From NORP23 sp050302475 (GTDB lineage: Bacteria > Pseudomonadota > Alphaproteobacteria > Rhodobacterales > Rhodobacteraceae): 64,000 nt of DNA. Positions within the stretch are counted from its first letter, which is position 1. Every line of letters begins with the position of its first letter. The stretch is taken from contig JBNLBF010000016.1 of NCBI GenBank assembly GCA_050302475.1, forward strand, positions 1 through 64,000, given 5' to 3'. Below the pieces are notes generated by a model. It saw only the letters and a program-made list of their open reading frames with translations. It was not told where the DNA came from and ran no database searches. Shown piece after piece: positions 26,037-34,737 of this stretch. The position numbers were made by a program, and so were the translations under genes.

Positions 26037-26785
26037 GTGATATTCCCAAAATATCGCTCCGTGGCGTGCACAAATCCTTTGGCAGCAAACATGTGCTGGC
26101 GGGGGTTGATCTGGACATCCCGGCGGGCGAGAGCATGGTGATTATCGGCGGCTCGGGCACCGGGAAATCTGTGCTGTTGAAATGTATTCTGGGGATCATG
26201 AGGCCAGATGCAGGGGAAATCCTGATCGACGGCAAGCCCGCAGGGAAAGACCGCGATGCGTTTCTGGCGCGCTTCGGGATGCTGTTTCAGGGTGGCGCGC
26301 TGTTCGACAGTATCCCCGTCTGGCGCAATGTGGCGTTTCGGCTGCTGCATGAGGGGAAATCCAAGGCGGAGGCGCGAGAGGTTGCCATCGAAAAGCTTCG
26401 CCGTGTCGGGTTGAAGGCGGAGGTCGCTGACCTGTTCCCCGCTGAACTGTCCGGCGGCATGCAAAAACGCGTCGGCCTTGCCCGCGCCCTTGCGGCAGAA
26501 CCAGAGATCATTTTCTTTGACGAACCCACGACGGGACTGGACCCGATCATGTCCGGCGTCATCAACGAACTGATCCGAGAAATCGTGGTGGAGATGGGCG
26601 TCACCGCCATGACCATCACCCACGACATGTCGTCCGTGCGCGCGATTGCCGACAAGGTCGCGATGATCCATGACGGCAAGGTGCAGTGGACGGGGCCGAT
26701 TGCGGATATCGAGACGTCGGGAGACCCTTATATGGATCAGTTTTTGCATGGGCGCGCCGAAGGGCCGATTGAGGCGGTTAGATGA
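26033..26785 (+). CDS. MlaF-type ABC transporter ATPase
   Basis: A 250-residue ATPase partner of the MlaE-like permease. Walker A GGSGTGKSVLL, Q-loop FGMLFQGGALFDSI, signature LSGGMQKRVGLARAL, Walker B IIFFDEPTTGLDP and the switch His in THDMSSVRAI are intact. The phrase MLFQGGALFDS is typical of the Mla/Ttg2 group. It overlaps both neighbours by ATGA, which binds permease, ATPase and the following small protein into one coupled unit. Confidence 0.93.
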   Translation: MSDIPKISLRGVHKSFGSKHVLAGVDLDIPAGESMVIIGGSGTGKSVLLKCILGIMRPDAGEILIDGKPAGKDRDAFLARFGMLFQGGALFDSIPVWRNVAFRLLHEGKSKAEAREVAIEKLRRVGLKAEVADLFPAELSGGMQKRVGLARALAAEPEIIFFDEPTTGLDPIMSGVINELIREIVVEMGVTAMTITHDMSSVRAIADKVAMIHDGKVQWTGPIADIETSGDPYMDQFLHGRAEGPIEAVR

Positions 26786-27144
26786 TACTTTACAGACCAA
26801 CAGGACAAAAAGAACTCGATCTGGTTGCGGACAGCGGATGGAAACGCTGGCCGCCTCGGTTACCCGATCAACCGATTTTCTATCCGGTAACAACGTTCGA
26901 ATATGCCGAGAAAATTGCCCGCGACTGGAATTCTTCGGGGGCGGCACCCGATAATGTCGGTTATGTAACGCAGTTCGAAGTTTCAGATAAAATCGCCCAA
27001 AAGTATCCGGTTGAAATAGCCGGAGGTAAGGACCATGCCGAACTTTGGGTTCCGGCAGAGGAGCTTGAGGCTTTCAACGATGAAATTCTTGGTAAAATTG
27101 AGATCGTTGCCAAATACCTTGATCGTAAACGCGTGAAAACCTAA
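26782..27144 (+). CDS. Small conserved protein, of the type annotated ADP-ribosylation/crystallin J1
   Basis: A 120-residue soluble protein with YRPTGQKELDL, a WPPRLPDQPIFYPV block and a C-terminal ELWVPAEELEAFN motif. Proteins of this pattern are often labelled ADP-ribosylation/crystallin J1 in proteobacterial genomes, but the label has no clear biochemical support and I see no ADP-ribosylation catalytic motif. It starts in the mlaF-like stop (ATGA), so it is probably translated with the transporter. Its base composition seems somewhat AT-richer than the ATPase gene. Confidence 0.7.
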   Translation: MILYRPTGQKELDLVADSGWKRWPPRLPDQPIFYPVTTFEYAEKIARDWNSSGAAPDNVGYVTQFEVSDKIAQKYPVEIAGGKDHAELWVPAEELEAFNDEILGKIEIVAKYLDRKRVKT

Positions 27145-27554
27145 TGCTCACCACCATCCTCGCCTTCTTCGAATATCTGATCACCCTGTTCCTGCTGGTG
27201 ATGCTGATCCTTTATGTACCGCTGACGATCTTTCGTATGATTTCCGGCGACGCTGTGGTCCGGCGTCGTGGGGTGGTCGCACTTGGCGTGACGCTAGGCG
27301 CTGGCCTGCTGCTGTGGCTGATCCCGAATGGCGGCTGGCACTGGTCGCTGCAATTTGCGCTGCTTGCGATCCTCTGCTTCATCCCGCTTAACTTTCATGC
27401 GGGGTTGCGGAACCTCCCGACTTGCCCTCTGCCTCGGTTTGACCGACACTTGCTCATCGCGACCGTAATCGTACTGGCGGTCGGCTTTATGATCCCGGAC
27501 CTTGGGATCAAAGGGGCGATGGCGATCATGTCAAATGCCGCCTTGGCAAGCTAA
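27144..27554 (+). CDS. Four-span membrane protein, unknown function
   Basis: A 136-residue protein with about four hydrophobic spans (roughly 8-30, 43-62, 66-86 and 102-122). No family motif is recognised. Its ATG shares one base with the preceding stop (TAATG), so it is co-translated with the crystallin-J1-like gene. The position behind an MlaEF pair hints at an envelope role, which is only inference. Confidence 0.7.
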   Translation: MLTTILAFFEYLITLFLLVMLILYVPLTIFRMISGDAVVRRRGVVALGVTLGAGLLLWLIPNGGWHWSLQFALLAILCFIPLNFHAGLRNLPTCPLPRFDRHLLIATVIVLAVGFMIPDLGIKGAMAIMSNAALAS

Positions 27555-27620
27555 AATGTGGACTTATCTCCAAACGCTACCTAGATGGTGCGTGCAGAGC
27601 ACTCACCCTACGGAGGACGG

Positions 27621-28064
27621 ATGACCCTAAAAATCGCCAACCTCGCCCTGTTGATCCTGTTCCCCATAGCGTGGTTCGCCCCCTTGCTGCGTGCAGGGCT
27701 GTTGCCGTTTTTCTCGCTCGACGAAATCTCCACCATCACAGCGCTTCAAGCCTTGTGGGAAAAGGACGTGTTTCTGGCGGTCCTCGTCACCTTCCTCGCG
27801 ATGTTTGCCCCGATGGTGAAAGTCATCGGCACGGCATTGGTGCAGTTTAATCTGCTGTCGGTGAAGCTGCTGCCGACGATCTCCATCCTCGGGCGGCTGG
27901 CGATGGCGGATGTATTTCTTGTCGCCATGTATATCATCGCCGCCAAAGGAGTTGGCGTCGGGCGGTTGGAGACTGCCTGGGGGCTTTACCTGTTCACCGC
28001 CTGCGTCATAGCCTCGATCTTTATCAGTGAAATGGTAAAGCGCGACTTGGCGAAACCGGAATGA
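27621..28064 (+). CDS. PqiA-like (paraquat-inducible protein A) membrane protein
   Basis: A 147-residue membrane protein beginning MTLKIANLALLILFPIAWFAP at the ATG at 27621, which has a strong GGAGGA upstream. Four hydrophobic spans and the segment FLVAMYIIAAKGVGVGRLETAWGLYLF match one half of PqiA, the inner-membrane part of a lipid transport system. It is single-domain and shorter than E. coli PqiA. It overlaps the next gene by ATGA. With the MlaEF pair upstream, lipid trafficking is a plausible shared theme. Confidence 0.75.
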   Translation: MTLKIANLALLILFPIAWFAPLLRAGLLPFFSLDEISTITALQALWEKDVFLAVLVTFLAMFAPMVKVIGTALVQFNLLSVKLLPTISILGRLAMADVFLVAMYIIAAKGVGVGRLETAWGLYLFTACVIASIFISEMVKRDLAKPE

Positions 28065-28369
28065 TCTTCAATATTCTTGCCGGTATTCTGGGTGGCGCGG
28101 CGATCTTCGCGGCAACGCTGTTTTCGATCTATCAAGCAGCCATTCATTCCGGGCGGTTACGGTTTTCGCATCTTTCAAGCGCATTGCTCACCGTCGCGGG
28201 GGCGGCAACCGTGTCATGGCTCCTGCCGAAAATCGCCATGATTGTGGGTATTCTCCTAGTCGTTTCGGCTGCCATTGCCGCCGCTTGTGAGCATCGCTGG
28301 AATCGCGTATTTCCGATATTCCAAATCCTGTTTGGATTGGCCCTGATCATCGGCCTTCCCTTTGCCTAA
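28061..28369 (+). CDS. Small membrane protein, unknown function
   Basis: A 102-residue, almost entirely hydrophobic protein with three or four predicted spans. No family is recognised. Its ATG overlaps the PqiA-like stop (ATGA), so it is probably made together with that protein. Confidence 0.65.
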   Translation: MIFNILAGILGGAAIFAATLFSIYQAAIHSGRLRFSHLSSALLTVAGAATVSWLLPKIAMIVGILLVVSAAIAAACEHRWNRVFPIFQILFGLALIIGLPFA

Positions 28370-28381
28370 GGCGCTGACATC

Positions 28382-29155
28382 GTGAAGATTTATGTCATCA
28401 ATCTGGACCGCAGACCTGATCGACTGACGCAAATCCGGTCACAGCTGGGGGCGCAGGGCCTGACGTTCGAGCGGGTGCCAGCCATCGACGGCGGACCTGA
28501 TACCGATATCGGATATCCTCCCGATCATCCGCGGCTCCAGAAAACCGAATATGCCTGTTATTTGTCTCATGTCGCCTGTTGGCAGCGACTGGTAGATTCC
28601 GGCGAAGACTACGCACTCATTCTGGAAGATGACGCGATGCTGTCCGCGTCGCTGCATGACCTGCTTTCGCGAACGGAATTGTTCGACCACCCCAACGGTA
28701 TTACGCGGCTGGAAACGCTCGGGCTTATCAGTAGCGTGCACAAAAAGCCGGTCAGAACATCGGGTTCCTACACGCTCTATGACTCGATCACCTATTTGGG
28801 CGGTTCGGCGGCATATGTAATCTCACGGGCCAAAGCGGAACACTGTCTGAAACATCACGGCACGCCAGCCGTGCCTTTGGATGACCTGCTATATTGGGAG
28901 GACCGGGATATTCTCGGCAGACCGAGCATCATGCAACTGGTACCCGGCGTCGCCATCCAGCACATGCATTTTAATCGAGACAATCCTGATATCGAAAAGG
29001 ACAGCGATATCGCGTCCGAGCGTTCAGTCCGTGAAGAGGATATAGCCACACAAAAAGGTCTCCTCCCGACCGTTCGCAAGACCGCCTATTCGCTCTATTG
29101 GAAAATTGTCAAACGGATCGGGTGCATTAAGGTTCTGGTTGAGTTTGACCCTTAA
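28382..29155 (+). CDS. Glycosyltransferase family 25 (LOS/LPS type)
   Basis: A 257-residue cytosolic glycosyltransferase starting with GTG. The GT25 landmarks are KIYVINLDRRPDRL, ACYLSHVACWQ and the acidic catalytic-type motif YALILEDDAML. A second family signature near residue 140 reads YLGGSAAYVISRAKAE. Such enzymes add sugars to lipooligosaccharide or other surface glycans, and the acceptor is unknown. It stands alone between small membrane genes and radA. Confidence 0.85.
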   Translation: MKIYVINLDRRPDRLTQIRSQLGAQGLTFERVPAIDGGPDTDIGYPPDHPRLQKTEYACYLSHVACWQRLVDSGEDYALILEDDAMLSASLHDLLSRTELFDHPNGITRLETLGLISSVHKKPVRTSGSYTLYDSITYLGGSAAYVISRAKAEHCLKHHGTPAVPLDDLLYWEDRDILGRPSIMQLVPGVAIQHMHFNRDNPDIEKDSDIASERSVREEDIATQKGLLPTVRKTAYSLYWKIVKRIGCIKVLVEFDP

Positions 29156-29204
29156 TGACAAACTGCGTACCAGTTCCTGATCTGACTCTGAAAGGCATGT
29201 CATA

Positions 29205-30575
29205 ATGGCAACCAAAACCGTGTTCACCTGTTCTGCCTGCGGTGCGTCCCACAAGAAATGGGCCGGTCGCTGCGAGGCCTGTGGCGAATGGAACACGATC
29301 GGCGAAGAGGCCGCGCTGACCGCTGGCCCCAAGGGCAAATCGCTTGGCGCGGCAAAAGGGCGAAAAATCGGTCTAAGCGATTTGTCCGCGAAAGACGCAC
29401 CCTTGGAACGCGCCAGCATGGGGATCGCCGAACTGGATCGGGTGCTGGGTGGCGGCTTGGTGCCTTCGTCTGCGATCCTCGTTGGCGGCGATCCGGGGAT
29501 CGGGAAATCAACATTACTGCTGCAGGCCGCCGGGGAGTTTGCCAAGTCCGGGCGTAAAGTCATGTATGTCTCTGGCGAAGAGGCCGCCAGCCAAATCCGC
29601 ATGCGGGCCTCGCGGTTGAATTTAACTGATGCCCCTGTGCTACTGGCCGCCGAGACGAACCTGCGTGACATCCTGACAACCCTAGACACGGAACGTCCTG
29701 ATCTGGCGATAATCGATTCTATCCAGACCATGTGGGCCGATCATGTCGAAAGCGCCCCGGGAACGGTGTCGCAAGTCCGCACCGCTGCGCACGAGCTGAC
29801 CAGTTTCGCCAAACGTCGCGGCATTTCGGTTGTGCTGGTTGGTCACGTAACCAAAGACGGTCAGATCGCCGGACCCCGGGTCGTTGAACATATGGTAGAT
29901 ACGGTCCTATATTTCGAAGGCGAGCGCGGGCATCAGTTCCGAATCCTTCGTGCCGTGAAAAACCGTTTCGGCCCGGCGGATGAAATCGGCGTGTTCGAAA
30001 TGACCGGTGGCGGCTTGCAGGAAGTTGCGAATCCCTCCGCCCTGTTTCTGGGTGAACGGGACAAACCTGCCTCCGGTTCGGTTGTCTTTGCCGGGATCGA
30101 AGGTACGCGGCCGGTACTGGTTGAAATTCAGGCGCTGGTCGCGCCCTCCCCGCTGGCTTCCCCTCGCCGAACGGTTGTGGGGTGGGATTCGGGACGTCTT
30201 TCGATGATTCTCGCGGTTCTGGAAAGCCGGGCCGGGATTGGGTTTGGCGGGTTGGATGTTTATCTGAACATTGCGGGCGGAATAAAAATCTCCGAACCCG
30301 CCGCAGATCTGGCCGTTGCGGCTGCGTTGGTCTCTGCCCGGCAGGATCACGCGCTGCCCGCCGATTCGGTGATTTTCGGCGAAATCAGTCTTTCGGGTGC
30401 TTTGCGCGCAACAGTTCAGACAGAAAATCGCTTAAAAGAGGCAGAAAAACTAGGGTTTTCCTGTGCTTATACATCAAGCCGCGTGAAACTTGCGGGACAA
30501 ACATCTATAGATGTGCATATGTCGGAGGACTTGACGTCCTTCCTAGAAAGTTGTTTTGGTCGCATCGATAATTAA
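29205..30575 (+). CDS. radA: DNA repair protein RadA
   Basis: A 456-residue protein that promotes branch migration in recombination. In order it has an N-terminal zinc finger (CSACG, then CEACGEW), a RecA-like core with Walker A GGDPGIGKSTLLLQ, the RadA-specific KNRFG motif and a C-terminal Lon-protease-like domain (SAPLASPRRT-type segment, then AVAAALVSARQDHALP). All parts are intact and the length is typical. cvpA follows 14 bases later. Confidence 0.95.
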   Translation: MATKTVFTCSACGASHKKWAGRCEACGEWNTIGEEAALTAGPKGKSLGAAKGRKIGLSDLSAKDAPLERASMGIAELDRVLGGGLVPSSAILVGGDPGIGKSTLLLQAAGEFAKSGRKVMYVSGEEAASQIRMRASRLNLTDAPVLLAAETNLRDILTTLDTERPDLAIIDSIQTMWADHVESAPGTVSQVRTAAHELTSFAKRRGISVVLVGHVTKDGQIAGPRVVEHMVDTVLYFEGERGHQFRILRAVKNRFGPADEIGVFEMTGGGLQEVANPSALFLGERDKPASGSVVFAGIEGTRPVLVEIQALVAPSPLASPRRTVVGWDSGRLSMILAVLESRAGIGFGGLDVYLNIAGGIKISEPAADLAVAAALVSARQDHALPADSVIFGEISLSGALRATVQTENRLKEAEKLGFSCAYTSSRVKLAGQTSIDVHMSEDLTSFLESCFGRIDN

Positions 30576-30589
30576 AGCGAGGCTGAGAA

Positions 30590-31210
30590 ATGGAAGACCT
30601 CACACTTTTTGATGGCGCTGTTGCTGCCGTCATTTTGATTTCTGCGATCCTTGCATACTCGCGAGGTGTCACACGCGAAATCATGAGTATTGCGGGCTGG
30701 GTCGGTGCGGCGGTTGTCGCTTACTACTTCGCCCCTCAGGCGGAGCCGTTTGTCCGGGAAATTCCCGTGGTGTCGGATCTGGTCGGAGAAAACTGCGAAC
30801 TTGGCATTCTGACCGCCTTTGCCGGTGTGTTTGTGATCGCCCTGATCGTGATTGCACTGTTCACACCACTGATCTCCGGCGCGATTCAGAAATCAGCGCT
30901 TAGCCCGGTGGATAGCGGCCTTGGCTTCCTGTTCGGGGTTTTGCGCGGTGTTATCCTCATTCTGGCGGTGCTTATGGTCTATGACTTCTTCATCGCGGGC
31001 GGTGAAGGCTACGCCATGGTGTCAGACTCCAAAACGATGGAACTGCTGTCGGATCAACAGGAGGAGTTTCAGGAATATATCCCGACCTCCATCAGCGATC
31101 TCCCGGACTGGATTGTCGAACCCTACAATAATCTGATGGCTGATTGCCCGGGCGCCCCGTTGCCGACGGTTGGTGACGACGCTACACCACCGGCATCCAC
31201 AGACAACTGA
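30590..31210 (+). CDS. cvpA: CvpA-family membrane protein
   Basis: A 206-residue inner-membrane protein with four spans. FDGAVAAVILISAILAYSRG followed by REIMSIAGWVGA is the CvpA signature. CvpA is needed for colicin V production in E. coli and is linked to envelope homeostasis; its molecular role is not settled. It is flanked by radA and, after a terminator, purF. cvpA-purF adjacency is common in proteobacteria. The C-terminal 60 residues are acidic and Pro-rich. Confidence 0.9.
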   Translation: MEDLTLFDGAVAAVILISAILAYSRGVTREIMSIAGWVGAAVVAYYFAPQAEPFVREIPVVSDLVGENCELGILTAFAGVFVIALIVIALFTPLISGAIQKSALSPVDSGLGFLFGVLRGVILILAVLMVYDFFIAGGEGYAMVSDSKTMELLSDQQEEFQEYIPTSISDLPDWIVEPYNNLMADCPGAPLPTVGDDATPPASTDN

Positions 31211-31228
31211 TATCAAATCCTTTCATTG

Positions 31229-31260
31229 AACCCCCGCAAAATTTGCGGGGGTTTTTCGTT
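31229..31260 (+). terminator. Rho-independent terminator after cvpA
   Basis: CCCCCGCAAA and its complement TTTGCGGGGG form a near loop-free stem, followed by TTTTTCGTT. It separates radA-cvpA from purF. Confidence 0.9.
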
Positions 31261-31277
31261 TATATAGCCGCCGCCTC

Positions 31278-31306
31278 GTGACTCCCTTGGATCGTCCACG
31301 TATAAG
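31278..31306 (+). promoter_or_regulatory. Candidate purF promoter
   Basis: -35 GTGACT (31278-31283) and -10 TATAAG (31301-31306) with a 17-base spacer, 35 bases before the purF ATG. No purine repressor box was recognised. Confidence 0.5.
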
Positions 31307-31340
31307 GTGCCTATCGTAACCCAGCAGCCGAGTCGCGTTC

Positions 31341-32810
31341 ATGACAATCACGCCAGCCGACCTGCCATCCCTTCCTTTTGACGACGATAAATTGCATGAA
31401 GAGTGCGGAATCTTCGGCGCATGGGGTGTTCAGGACGCATCCAATTTTGTGGCCCTCGGTCTTCACGCCCTGCAGCATCGCGGTCAGGAAGCCGGCGGGA
31501 TCGTCTCTTACCATCCGGATTTTGGTTTCAACTCTGCCCGACGCTTCGGCTATGTAAGAGATAATTTTACATCTGCGTCGGTCATGAGCACATTGCCCGG
31601 CAGCCTGTCTATTGGACATGTCCGATATTCGACCTCCGGGTCCAAAGGCCCCACACAAATCCGGGACGTCCAGCCGCTATTCGCCGAATTCTCCATGGGA
31701 GGATGTGCGATTGCGCATAACGGCAATATCACCAACGCCGAGGCACTTCGTCGTGAACTGATCGAGCGTGGCTCGATTTTCCAGTCCTCGTCGGACAGCG
31801 AATGTATCGTGCATCTGATGGCACGTTCCATCCAGAAAAACATCCCCGAACGCTTGAAGGACGCGCTGCGCCGGGTCGAAGGGGCGTTTTCTGTCATTGC
31901 CATGACACGCACAAAGCTGATCGGCGTTCGGGATGCCCATGGGGTGCGTCCCCTCATGCTGGGTCAGATTGGTGATGGATGGGTTCTGGCGTCAGAGACC
32001 TGCGCGCTGGACATCATCGGCGCGGATTTCCTTCGCGAGGTAGAACCGGGCGAAATGGTTGTCATTACCAAGGACGGAATCGAAAGCTATTTCCCCTTCC
32101 ACAAGGCCGACCCGAAATTCTGCATTTTTGAGCATGTCTATTTTTCGCGCCCGGACAGTATGATCGGGGGACAATCGGTTTATGAAACCCGACGTCGGAT
32201 TGGGGTAGAATTGGCCAAGGAAGCCCCAATCGAAGCCGACCTCGTTTGCCCTGTCCCGGACAGCGGTACGCCCGCTGCGATTGGCTACAGTCAGGAAAGT
32301 GGCATCCCTTACGCGATGGGGATTATCCGCAATCAGTATGTCGGCCGCACATTCATCGAACCGTCCGAACATATCCGGAATATGGGGGTTCGCCTGAAAC
32401 TGAATATCAACCGGGCGCTCATTCAGGATAAACGCGTTATTCTGGTCGATGACTCGGTTGTGCGCGGGACCACCAGCCGCAAGATCAAAGAAATGATCCT
32501 CGATGCCGGTGCGAAGGAGGTGCATTTCCGCATCGCCTCTCCGCCCACCAGCTGGCCTTGTTTCTATGGCGTTGATACGCCCGACAGGGACAAGCTGCTG
32601 GCCTCCAGCATGAGCGAAGAAGAAATGCGCAAACATCTGGGTGTTGATAGCTTGCGATTTGTGTCACTCGACGGTCTTTACCGTGCGGTTGGCGAACCGA
32701 GCCGCAACAAGAAATGCCCCCAATATTGCGATGCGTGTTTCTCGGGTGACTATCCGGTACGACCGCAGGACAGAATTGACAGCGGTTTTTCCCTCAAGGC
32801 TGCAGAATGA
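31341..32810 (+). CDS. purF: Amidophosphoribosyltransferase
   Basis: A 489-residue enzyme catalysing the first step of de novo purine synthesis. The N-terminal glutaminase nucleophile is Cys22 in HEECGIFGAWG, with a short leader ahead of it that may be processed as in the Bacillus-type enzyme. The PRPP-binding motif is RVILVDDSVVRGTTS. The C-terminal cysteines in KKCPQYCDACFSGDYP match the 4Fe-4S-binding form. Two small genes follow with overlapping starts. Confidence 0.96.
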   Translation: MTITPADLPSLPFDDDKLHEECGIFGAWGVQDASNFVALGLHALQHRGQEAGGIVSYHPDFGFNSARRFGYVRDNFTSASVMSTLPGSLSIGHVRYSTSGSKGPTQIRDVQPLFAEFSMGGCAIAHNGNITNAEALRRELIERGSIFQSSSDSECIVHLMARSIQKNIPERLKDALRRVEGAFSVIAMTRTKLIGVRDAHGVRPLMLGQIGDGWVLASETCALDIIGADFLREVEPGEMVVITKDGIESYFPFHKADPKFCIFEHVYFSRPDSMIGGQSVYETRRRIGVELAKEAPIEADLVCPVPDSGTPAAIGYSQESGIPYAMGIIRNQYVGRTFIEPSEHIRNMGVRLKLNINRALIQDKRVILVDDSVVRGTTSRKIKEMILDAGAKEVHFRIASPPTSWPCFYGVDTPDRDKLLASSMSEEEMRKHLGVDSLRFVSLDGLYRAVGEPSRNKKCPQYCDACFSGDYPVRPQDRIDSGFSLKAAE

Positions 32811-33208
32811 CGTCAATTCCATCGGACGTCGAGGCAACCTTTGCGACCTATCCTGATCGGATAAGGGACAAACTCTTGTCGATCCGCGACATGATCATGT
32901 CAGCCGCAAAAGACACCAATGTCGGTGCATTAACAGAAACCCTGAAATGGGGACAGCCGGCCTATCTGACCGCCCCGAAAACCGGCAGCACGATCCGATT
33001 GGGATGGAGCTCGAAGCATCCCGACCGCGCGTCTGTCTTCTTCATTTGCCATACGCATCTTGTGGATCGGTTTCGTGAAATCTATCCCGACAGTTTCAAC
33101 TATGTCGACAATCGCGAACTGTTTTTCCACGAGACCGATACCATCCCGGAAACCGAGCTTGGTCACTGTCTTGCAATGGCACTTACATATCATCGGAACA
33201 AATCTTGA
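32807..33208 (+). CDS. DUF1801-family protein
   Basis: A 133-residue soluble protein. The segment LTETLKWGQPAYLT followed by GSTIRLGWSSK is characteristic of DUF1801, a YdhG-like fold of unknown function. It overlaps the purF stop by ATGA and the next gene by TTGA, so purF, this gene and the SDR form a coupled series. No catalytic motif is evident. Confidence 0.8.
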   Translation: MTSIPSDVEATFATYPDRIRDKLLSIRDMIMSAAKDTNVGALTETLKWGQPAYLTAPKTGSTIRLGWSSKHPDRASVFFICHTHLVDRFREIYPDSFNYVDNRELFFHETDTIPETELGHCLAMALTYHRNKS

Positions 33209-33867
33209 AGATCACGAATGAAACCGTCGCGCTGGTTACCGGCGCCTCCCGCGGGTTGGGTTACGCCACGGCTCTTGAACTGGCGCGGCAAGGCGCACAT
33301 GTGCTTGCCTTGGCCCGAACCGTCGGTGGGTTGGAAGAGCTCGCCGATCAGATCGACGACCTGCCGGGTTCTGTCACCCTCGTTCCGATGGACATCACGG
33401 ATGAGAACGCCCTACGGCAACTTTGTCGGTCGATCTATAATCGCTGGGGGAAGCTGGATATTCTGATTCATTGTGCCATTCACGCTGCGCCACTGTCCCC
33501 TGTGGCACATATTTCAGAAAAAGATTTTGATCGCTGCTGGCAGGTCAATACACGCGCAACACAACGGCTGATCGCGCTGATTGAACCATTAATGAAACAT
33601 CAAAATGCCACGGCAATCTTCATTGATGACGACAATATTGGCGAGAAATTCTTCACATCATACGGGGTCAGCAAGCGCGCTGCACAGGAAATAGTAGCGC
33701 AATGGATGATCGAATCATCCAGCTTTCAACCGAATATCCAACGTTTTTCGGCACCTCCAATGCCGACAGCCCTGCGCGCAAGGTTCTTTCCCGGCGAAGA
33801 AAAGGCATTGCTAAATGCAACCGAAAGTGTAGCCGCAGACCTGATCAGGACATATTTTCAGAAATAA
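33205..33867 (+). CDS. Short-chain dehydrogenase/reductase with TTG start
   Basis: A 220-residue SDR-fold oxidoreductase. The nucleotide-binding motif TGASRGLGYATAL and the catalytic-type YGVSK are present; the usual NNAG reads IHCAIHA, a divergent form. The only start consistent with the reading frame is TTG at 33205, embedded in the DUF1801 stop as TTGA. A nearby ATG at 33218 is in another frame. The substrate is unknown. Confidence 0.8.
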   Translation: MKITNETVALVTGASRGLGYATALELARQGAHVLALARTVGGLEELADQIDDLPGSVTLVPMDITDENALRQLCRSIYNRWGKLDILIHCAIHAAPLSPVAHISEKDFDRCWQVNTRATQRLIALIEPLMKHQNATAIFIDDDNIGEKFFTSYGVSKRAAQEIVAQWMIESSSFQPNIQRFSAPPMPTALRARFFPGEEKALLNATESVAADLIRTYFQK

Positions 33868-33950
33868 ATTAATACCTTAGTCCTGAGTCAATCGCCCCTC
33901 AACGACAGGTTGTAATTAACCAAAACCACACAAAATCCTGTGCATAATGG

Positions 33951-33965
33951 TTAATATTACCTTAA
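33951..33965 (+). promoter_or_regulatory. CtrA-type box upstream of the pilin-like gene
   Basis: TTAA-TATTACC-TTAA, a full TTAA-N7-TTAA site; the complementary strand reads TTAACCAT at its end. It lies 66 bases before the chosen start of the pilin-like protein, and it overlaps an alternative ATG at 33947, which argues against that start. Confidence 0.65.
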
Positions 33966-34030
33966 TATCCGCTCCAGAGTGTGGTTGCGCCGAGGTCTCG
34001 TATGTTGGCGCGTATTTGTGGAGAGTAAGC

Positions 34031-34321
34031 ATGTTAAACCATGTGGGGGGCACCGACACGTCTGTTGTCGGATTTTTAAGTGATGAGTATGGGGGTATTA
34101 CGGTTGACTGGACAACGCTTGCAGCCGGAATTGGTGGGGTAGCGCTGGCTGTTATGAGTGTGATTGCCACGGGGTTGGGTGAATCCACTCATGAACTGGA
34201 AGAAAAGGTCAGTTTGGAATCAAACATCGCACCTATCGTCATCCATGGTGCAGCCGGCGGTCAAGCTACGAGCGACGACGACCCGGAAGACGATGACGGT
34301 GGAGCCGGATCAGACATCTGA
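34031..34321 (+). CDS. Short Flp-pilin-like membrane/secreted protein with acidic tail
   Basis: A 96-residue protein from the ATG at 34031, preceded by GAGAG. After a short polar leader, the segment DEYGGITVDWTTLAAGIGGV leads into a single hydrophobic helix (about residues 22-45). The pattern D-E-x-G-x-x-T-V-D-W-x-x-L resembles the short class IVb (Flp-like) pilin-type proteins widespread in Rhodobacterales. The C-terminal third is acidic and Gly-rich (SDDDPEDDDGGAGSDI). A CtrA box sits upstream, and CtrA controls Flp pili in alphaproteobacteria. No pilus assembly genes are nearby, so the role is inferred only. Confidence 0.6.
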   Translation: MLNHVGGTDTSVVGFLSDEYGGITVDWTTLAAGIGGVALAVMSVIATGLGESTHELEEKVSLESNIAPIVIHGAAGGQATSDDDPEDDDGGAGSDI

Positions 34322-34341
34322 ACGATACCTCAAAAACTGTA

Positions 34342-34375
34342 AAAAAAGGCGCCGTCAAAATCCGGCGCCTTTTTT
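34342..34375. terminator. Bidirectional terminator between convergent genes
   Basis: AAAAAAGGCGCCG and CGGCGCCTTTTTT flank an 8-base loop. A-run and T-run on the two sides make it usable from both directions. The rightward T-run overlaps the stop codon of the convergent DUF2312 gene (34374-34376). Confidence 0.9.
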
Positions 34376-34637
34376 ACATTCCCAGAGCTTCTTTATACAG
34401 TTCCAGAACGGCTTCTTCTTCGCTGACTTCCTGCGGATCTTTCTTACGAAGCGTCACAAGGCGGCGCATGACTTTGGTGTCATAACCCCGCGCTTTGGCC
34501 TCCGCCAGAACCTCTTTTTGCTGGTCGGCGATATCTTTCTTTTCGGCTTCCAGCCGTTCGAACCGCTCGATAAAAGCGCGGAGCTCTCCGGCGGTTACGC
34601 GATAGCTTGACGGTTGTTGTTCGTCGACGACGTCCAT
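34374..34637 (-). CDS. DUF2312-family protein
   Basis: An 87-residue, helical, charged protein. RVTAGELRAFIERFERLEAEKKDIA and a DTKVMRRLV segment are diagnostic of DUF2312, common in alphaproteobacteria and of unknown function. The ATG at 34637 (MDVVDEQQPSSY) is preceded by AGAGGAT, so longer upstream reading is unlikely. It converges on the pilin-like gene across the bidirectional terminator. Confidence 0.88.
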   Translation of the reverse strand: MDVVDEQQPSSYRVTAGELRAFIERFERLEAEKKDIADQQKEVLAEAKARGYDTKVMRRLVTLRKKDPQEVSEEEAVLELYKEALGM

Positions 34638-34737
34638 TGATATATCCTCTGCTGTCCTCTTCGCCTTCCTATCTTTCGCTTGGCGGCTCGGCAAGTCGCC
34701 ACTTGCAGAAAATTATCTGGGCGCATAGGCATTGCCC

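Noticed and set aside
33947..34030. Upstream ATG for the pilin-like gene
   Set aside because: The ATG is part of the ATGGTTAA prefix of the CtrA box, and a better ribosome-binding sequence precedes the ATG at 34031.
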